Shown here: positions 59,755 to 64,000 of the stretch, in pieces
Layout: the number at the start of each line of letters is the position of its first letter
Position numbering within the stretch: the first letter of the stretch is position 1
The notes under the pieces: generated by a model
The model's database searches: none
What the model was told of the DNA's origin: nothing
Seen by the model: the letters and a program-made list of their open reading frames with translations, nothing else
Assembly: GCF_036013525.1 (NCBI RefSeq)
Contig: NZ_CP107853.1
Span: forward strand, 7,626,001 to 7,690,000
Length of the DNA: 64,000 nt
Direction: 5' to 3'
Origin: Nonomuraea sp. NBC_00507
GTDB taxonomy: Bacteria; Actinomycetota; Actinomycetes; Streptosporangiales; Streptosporangiaceae
Program-made: the position numbers and the translations under genes

Positions 59755-61116
59755 TCAGCCGGTCCGCACGCCGTTGATCCAGACGTTGCGCAGGCGCAGC
59801 CCCTCCACGTCGCGGACGATGTCGGCCTCGGCCATCTCGGTGAAGACGCTGTTGCTCACCCGGACGTTGCGGATCGGGTTGCCGGGGTTGCCGATCAGGT
59901 AGAACGCCCGCGGCGCCCGCTGGGCGCGCAGGTTCCTGACGTCGATGTCGCGGACGTCGGGGAAGTACGGCCCGCTGTTCTTGCCCTCGTAGTCCAGGGC
60001 TATCTCGATGACGGAGTCGGCGGCCTGGCCCACGGTGACGTCGCGGACGTAGAAGTCCCTGACGTACCCGCCGCGGTCGGGGTTGGTCTTGATGCGGATC
60101 GCGCGCTCCAGGTTCGGGCTGCTCATCGTGCAGTTCCAGGCGAAGACCCAGCGCACGCCGCCGGTGGTCTCGCTGCCCGCGGTCACGCCGCCGTTGCCGT
60201 CGCGCATCTGGCAGGAGTCGACCAGGATGTTGAGGCTGGGCGCGTTGACCCGGCGGCCGTCGGCGTTCTTGCCCGCCTTGATCGCCACGCAGTCGTCGCC
60301 GGTGTCGAAGACGCACCGCTGGATGAGCACGTCCACGCAGGACTCGGGGTTGCAGCCGTCGTTGTTGTGGCCGCGCGGGCTGTCCACGGTGACCTCGCGG
60401 ACGGTCACGTTGGTGCACAGCACGGGGTGGATGTTCCACATGGGGGAGTCGCGGACGGTCACCCCCTCGATGAGGACGTTGCGGCAGCGGTAGAACTGGA
60501 TCAGGTTCGGCCGCAGCTGGTGACCGGCGCCGAAGACCCGCTCGGCGACCGGCACGCCCTGGTCGGCCAGGGCGGCCAGGAGCTTCTTGTCCGTGCTCTC
60601 CGACCAGTTCCACCAGTGGGCGGTGTCGGCGCGGCCGTCCAGGACGCCACCGCCGGTGATCGCGACGTTCGTCCGGCCGTAGGCATAGACGAACGGGGAG
60701 TAGTTCATCAGCTCGATGCCCTCGTAGCGGGTGGCCACGACCGGCAGGTAGTCGGCGGGGTCCTGGCTGAAGGCGATCGTGGCGCCGGTCTGGACGTGCA
60801 GCTCGACGTTGTCGGCCAGGTGGATCGCGCCGGTGAGGTAGGTGCCCGGCGGCACCAGGACGCGCCCGCCCCCGGCGGCGGCGCAGGCCGCGACGGCTTT
60901 TCCGAACGCCTCGGTACAGGGGGTCGTCCCGTCGCCGGCCGCGCCGAAGTCGGTGACCGGGAAGACACGGCCGGGAAAGCGGGGCGGCCGGATGCGCCGC
61001 CTGATCTCCGGGACCCGCGACCAGGCCGACTCCTCCTCCCCGAACTCCCCGGAGGAAGAGGAGGCCGCCCCGATCACGAGCGGCACGGCCAGTAAGCCCC
61101 TACGCGAGATGTCCAT
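59755..61116 (-). CDS. GH28-family polygalacturonase-like hydrolase
   Basis: 453 aa right-handed beta-helix enzyme. N-terminal DISRRGLLAVPLVIGAASSS is a Tat-type signal (SRRGLL). GH28 landmarks: NNDGCNPESC (the NTD box), FDTGDDCVAIKAGK (catalytic Asp pair), GNGGVTAGSET in place of the usual GHG, and AIRIKTNPDRGG (RIK). Hydrolyses galacturonan or rhamnogalacturonan linkages outside the cell. Overlaps the GH43-like gene by 17 nt in the pectin operon. Confidence 0.92.
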   Translation of the reverse strand: MDISRRGLLAVPLVIGAASSSSGEFGEEESAWSRVPEIRRRIRPPRFPGRVFPVTDFGAAGDGTTPCTEAFGKAVAACAAAGGGRVLVPPGTYLTGAIHLADNVELHVQTGATIAFSQDPADYLPVVATRYEGIELMNYSPFVYAYGRTNVAITGGGVLDGRADTAHWWNWSESTDKKLLAALADQGVPVAERVFGAGHQLRPNLIQFYRCRNVLIEGVTVRDSPMWNIHPVLCTNVTVREVTVDSPRGHNNDGCNPESCVDVLIQRCVFDTGDDCVAIKAGKNADGRRVNAPSLNILVDSCQMRDGNGGVTAGSETTGGVRWVFAWNCTMSSPNLERAIRIKTNPDRGGYVRDFYVRDVTVGQAADSVIEIALDYEGKNSGPYFPDVRDIDVRNLRAQRAPRAFYLIGNPGNPIRNVRVSNSVFTEMAEADIVRDVEGLRLRNVWINGVRTG

Positions 61117-62104
61117 CGTGTCCTCCGTATGCCAGGGAGATGCCGCGGCGCTCGGTCATGGTGTGCTCGCCCACCGGGAACGGGTCGCACCGCCGTACCG
61201 CGGTGTAGAAGTGGTAGGGCAGCCCGCCGCGGGAGATCACCGCGGGCTTGTGCGCGTAGGTGTCGTCGGCCGACCCGGGCGGCCCGACGTCCACCAGGAT
61301 CTCCCCGCTCTTGCGCCAGGTGCGCAGGTCGCGGGAGACGGCGTAGCTCTCCCGGGCGTGGCCGTCGAAGGACAGCCCGAAGTAGAACATCACCCACCAG
61401 TCGCCGTCGCGCAGCACGCACGGGTCGGAGGCGAAGCGCTCGTCGAAGGCGCCGGGGCCGCCGTGCGGCACGACGAGCCCGCCGCGCTCCCAGCGCTCCA
61501 GATCGGGCGAGACGGCGTAGCCGATCTGCTCGCGCCACCCGTCGTAGGTGCGGTTCTTGGCGTTGTAGAAGCAGTAGTAGAGGCCGTCGTGCCGGAGCAG
61601 CCACGACTTGTAGAGCCCGCCGCGCTCCCAGTCGCCGCCGTCCTGCGGCCGCAGCACCGACCCGGTGTCCTTCCAGGTACGGAGATCGTCGCTGACGCAG
61701 AACCCGATCACCGCGGCGCCCGCCTCCATGCCGGGCTCGGGGTAGGCGTGGTAGGTGCCGACCGCCAGGCCGTTCTCCCAGATCACCTGGCCGGCCGAGC
61801 CGAGGCGGTTGTCCCGCGCGATCGAGGTCAGCGCGGCGTTGTAGCTGCGGTAGGGGTGATCGGGGTCGCGCGGCAGGATGACCTCGCCCGGGCTCCACGT
61901 CACCAGGTCGGCCGAGCAGCTCAGCGCGGTCTGGTAGCCGATCCCGTCGAATCCCACATATGTCATCAGATACTCGCCGCCGTCGGAGCAGACGAACGGG
62001 CAGTCCACGAAGAGGCTGTCGAACCGTCCCGCCTGCCACGACGGCTCGACCAGCAGCCGCCCGGCCTTGTGCGGCGTCCTGATGCCCGTGGCGTCGTAGC
62101 TCAT
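61100..62104 (-). CDS. GH43-like five-bladed beta-propeller glycosidase
   Basis: 334 aa from ATG 62104, overlapping the rhamnosidase stop by 4 nt. FDSLFVDCPFVCSDGGEYLM, TYHAYPEPGMEAGAAVIGFC, KSWLLRHDGLYYCFYNAKNR and FASDPCVLRDGDWWVMFYFG (repeated blade motifs with acidic residues) fit the GH43/62/117-like propeller fold. No signal peptide, so it probably acts on imported oligosaccharides. Second gene of the pectin operon. Confidence 0.8.
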   Translation of the reverse strand: MSYDATGIRTPHKAGRLLVEPSWQAGRFDSLFVDCPFVCSDGGEYLMTYVGFDGIGYQTALSCSADLVTWSPGEVILPRDPDHPYRSYNAALTSIARDNRLGSAGQVIWENGLAVGTYHAYPEPGMEAGAAVIGFCVSDDLRTWKDTGSVLRPQDGGDWERGGLYKSWLLRHDGLYYCFYNAKNRTYDGWREQIGYAVSPDLERWERGGLVVPHGGPGAFDERFASDPCVLRDGDWWVMFYFGLSFDGHARESYAVSRDLRTWRKSGEILVDVGPPGSADDTYAHKPAVISRGGLPYHFYTAVRRCDPFPVGEHTMTERRGISLAYGGHDGHLA

Positions 62105-64000
62105 CCGAACCTCCAGTGGCCCGCCGGCACCTCGAACGCCCGCGGCCCCAGCGCCACGGTCCCGGCGGGCGCGCACGCCGGGACGGGCAGGCGCACCTCG
62201 GCCGTGGACCCGGGCGGCACGTCCACCTCCAGGTGGAACCCGTCCTCGTCCCGCTGCCACGCCACCGCGACCCGCCCGTACGGCGTGGCCGTGGCCGCCC
62301 GCACCTCGGCCAGCTCTCCCGGTACGGCGGGCTCGACCAGCAGCCGCCGGAACCCGGCCGAACCGGGCGCCTGGCCGATGCCGGCCAGGTGCCGGTAGAA
62401 CCACGCGTCGATCGCGCCGAGCATGTAGTGGTTCTGCGACAGGCCTCGCGTCGGGCCGTCCCAGGCCTCGGTGAGCGCGGTGGCGCCGTGGCGTACCTGG
62501 TAGCCGTAGCTCGGGTGGTCCGTACGGCGGGCGAACTCCCACAGCTCCTCGTGCCGGCCCGCGCGGCCGAGCACGCGGAACAGCGCGGGCAGCACGACCT
62601 CGCCGACGGTGACGCCGTCCTTGAGCGAGGCGCAGACGCGGTCAAGCTCGGCTTCCGGGGCCACGCCCAGGTCGAGCGCGAGCACGCCGGACGCCTGGCT
62701 GCCCGGCGCGTACTCCCGGGCGAAGGCGGCGGCGACGTGGTCGGCCAGGGCATGGTAGGGCTTGGCGTCGCGGCCGAGGACCTCGGCGGCGCGGGCCATG
62801 GTGCGGACGGCCCGCCAGTAGCCCCACGTCGACACCAGTTCGACGGGCGTGGTCGGGTCGGGGGCGAGCCAGTCGCCCAGACCGTGGCGCAGCAGGCCGC
62901 CGTCGGCGCGGCCGGTGAGGTAGCCGACGTACCGCGCCATGGCGTCGAAGTGCGTCTCCAAGGCGGTGGTGTCGCCGTACCAGCGGTAGAGCTGCCACGG
63001 CACGTGCACCAGCGCGCTGCCCCAGTTCGGGTCGTCGCGGAAGGCGCCCTCGAACACGACGTACTCGGGCGCGATGTCCGGCACCAGCCCCTCGGGCGTC
63101 TGCGCCTCGGCGATCGTGACCAGCAGCTCGCGGCAGTAGGCGGCCACGTCGTAGTTGTAGGCGACCACGTCGAAGAGCAGGTGGACCTGCTCCAGCCAGC
63201 CCAGCTTCTCCCGGTGCGGGCAGTCGGTCAGGACGCTGTACATGTTGCCCTGGATCGCCCGGTCGATGATGGTGTGGATGCCGTTGATCAGCTCGTCGGA
63301 GGTGCCGAACTCGCCGGTCCTGGCATTGCCCGCGCGCAGCACCAGCCCGGTGAGCGCGCCCTTGCCCGCGGGGAGGCCCTGGACCTCGACGTAGCGGAAC
63401 CCGTCGTAGCGAAAGCGCGGATGCCAGGTCTGGGCGCCGTCGCGGGTGATGTAGGTGTTGAAGATCGGCGCGCCGGTCGTGGGCTTGGACTGCACCACCC
63501 GCCCGTAGGCGTCGAGCTGGTCGCCGGGGACGACGCGCAGGTGGTGCCCGGCGGGCAGGTCCAGCTCCAGCTCCGGCCAGCCGGCGATCACCGTGCCGAC
63601 GTCGAACACCGGCGTGCCGTCCGCCGCCGCCAGCCGTACGCCCGGCAGCCGGTCCACGACCGTGATCGGCGGGCGGAGGCTGGAGCGCAGGGCGGTGGCA
63701 GGGGCGTCCACCACGGCCGCCGGCCGCCGGCCGGACGGCTCTCTGCGCGCGTCGTGGTCCTCCCCGCCGTACCAGTGCGAGCGGATCGTCGCGCTCCCGG
63801 CCGCCCGCCACGACGCGTCGGTGCAGATGCGCGTGGAGCCCGCCTCCAGCTGGGCGATCGCGCGCGGCGCGGCCTGGGAGCCGAAGAACTTCATGTACCG
63901 GTCCTGGTGCGGGTAGACGTGCGTGATCCCGGGCCCGAGCTCGATGACGAGCTCGTTCGTCCCGGGCCGCAGCAGGTCGGTGACGTCGTGCGTGGCGTAG
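62101..64000 (-). CDS. GH78 alpha-L-rhamnosidase, N-terminus beyond the window
   Basis: The reading frame enters from the right edge (YATHDVTDLLRPGTNELVIE at 64000 downward) and ends at 62101, leaving over 630 residues. SVLTDCPHREKLGWLEQVHL is the GH78 hallmark, followed by the (alpha/alpha)6 barrel (GSALVHVPWQLYRWYGDTTA, GYQVRHGATALTEAWDGPTR G with the acid Glu region, QNHYMLGAIDAWFYRHLAGI) and a C-terminal beta-sandwich. Removes terminal rhamnose from rhamnogalacturonan. First gene seen of the pectin operon. Confidence 0.93.
   Translation of the reverse strand, partial: YATHDVTDLLRPGTNELVIELGPGITHVYPHQDRYMKFFGSQAAPRAIAQLEAGSTRICTDASWRAAGSATIRSHWYGGEDHDARREPSGRRPAAVVDAPATALRSSLRPPITVVDRLPGVRLAAADGTPVFDVGTVIAGWPELELDLPAGHHLRVVPGDQLDAYGRVVQSKPTTGAPIFNTYITRDGAQTWHPRFRYDGFRYVEVQGLPAGKGALTGLVLRAGNARTGEFGTSDELINGIHTIIDRAIQGNMYSVLTDCPHREKLGWLEQVHLLFDVVAYNYDVAAYCRELLVTIAEAQTPEGLVPDIAPEYVVFEGAFRDDPNWGSALVHVPWQLYRWYGDTTALETHFDAMARYVGYLTGRADGGLLRHGLGDWLAPDPTTPVELVSTWGYWRAVRTMARAAEVLGRDAKPYHALADHVAAAFAREYAPGSQASGVLALDLGVAPEAELDRVCASLKDGVTVGEVVLPALFRVLGRAGRHEELWEFARRTDHPSYGYQVRHGATALTEAWDGPTRGLSQNHYMLGAIDAWFYRHLAGIGQAPGSAGFRRLLVEPAVPGELAEVRAATATPYGRVAVAWQRDEDGFHLEVDVPPGSTAEVRLPVPACAPAGTVALGPRAFEVPAGHWRFG

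Noticed and set aside
1..64000. Biosynthetic gene cluster, prophage or integrative element spanning the window
   Set aside because: No PKS/NRPS/terpene or other core enzyme, no phage structural genes, no intact integrase, relaxase or transfer genes; recombination genes are all fragments.

Overview
The window is high-GC DNA (roughly 70% by eye) with strong G/C third-position bias, frequent GTG starts and many 1-4 nt stop/start overlaps. The gene content (F420/LLM-type flavin enzymes, WYL, PadR/DUF1048, HxlR and TetR regulators, DUF6069, epoxide hydrolases) points to a large actinomycete genome. A Streptosporangiales-like organism (Nonomuraea type) is my best guess, by inference only. No rRNA, tRNA, CRISPR array, replication origin, intact insertion sequence or biosynthetic core enzyme was found. 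The mix of small regulator-enzyme cassettes and gene debris looks like an accessory chromosome region.

Layout. 1-11 kb: epoxide hydrolase, an internally deleted ATPase, a class C-type serine hydrolase, an arginase-family protein, two SnoaL-like copies (one decayed), HxlR/enoyl-CoA hydratase, TetR/nitroreductase-fold protein, TetR/SDR with twin palindromic operators, and an internally deleted F420-type reductase. 11.4-14 kb: an overlapping CPBP protease, histidine kinase and response regulator operon. 14-19 kb: MerR with a serine hydrolase behind a MerR-type promoter, a resolvase relic, and TetR/methyltransferase with operators over the start codon. 19-28 kb: AraC/FMN reductase, MarR, tandem VOC protein, an LLM monooxygenase plus flavin reductase pair, the PadR-DUF1048-DUF1048 operon, integrase and FAD-oxidase relics, and an NmrA protein behind an orphan MerR/SoxR-type promoter. 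28-34 kb: HxlR and TetR each paired with an imine-reductase-like dehydrogenase, an XRE regulator, a quinone reductase and a GNAT protein. 34-42 kb: LysR and xanthine-dehydrogenase scraps, a membrane-anchored metallo-beta-lactamase with TetR, LysR, SnoaL-YceI and cydAB. 42-52 kb: truncated resolvase, the QOR-OYE-MarR-NmrA operon, TetR/hydrolase, and WYL divergent from a hydrolase/epoxide hydrolase operon. 52-59.7 kb: NmrA, a collapsed ABC exporter, a second WYL regulator, a winged-helix (AlkZ-like) protein, an FAD-oxidase/SDR operon, DUF6069, and a permease/kinase pseudogene mosaic. 59.7-64 kb: a pectin-side-chain operon (GH78, GH43-like, GH28).

Two themes stand out. First, about 18 regulators accompany small oxidoreductases or hydrolases, and many cassettes keep a recognisable palindromic operator between regulator and target. 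This looks like inducible handling of reactive or xenobiotic compounds, as inference from families. Second, at least a dozen genes are truncated, internally deleted, frameshifted or fused at junctions, alongside resolvase, integrase and Tn3-type scraps. The region appears to have been repeatedly rearranged.
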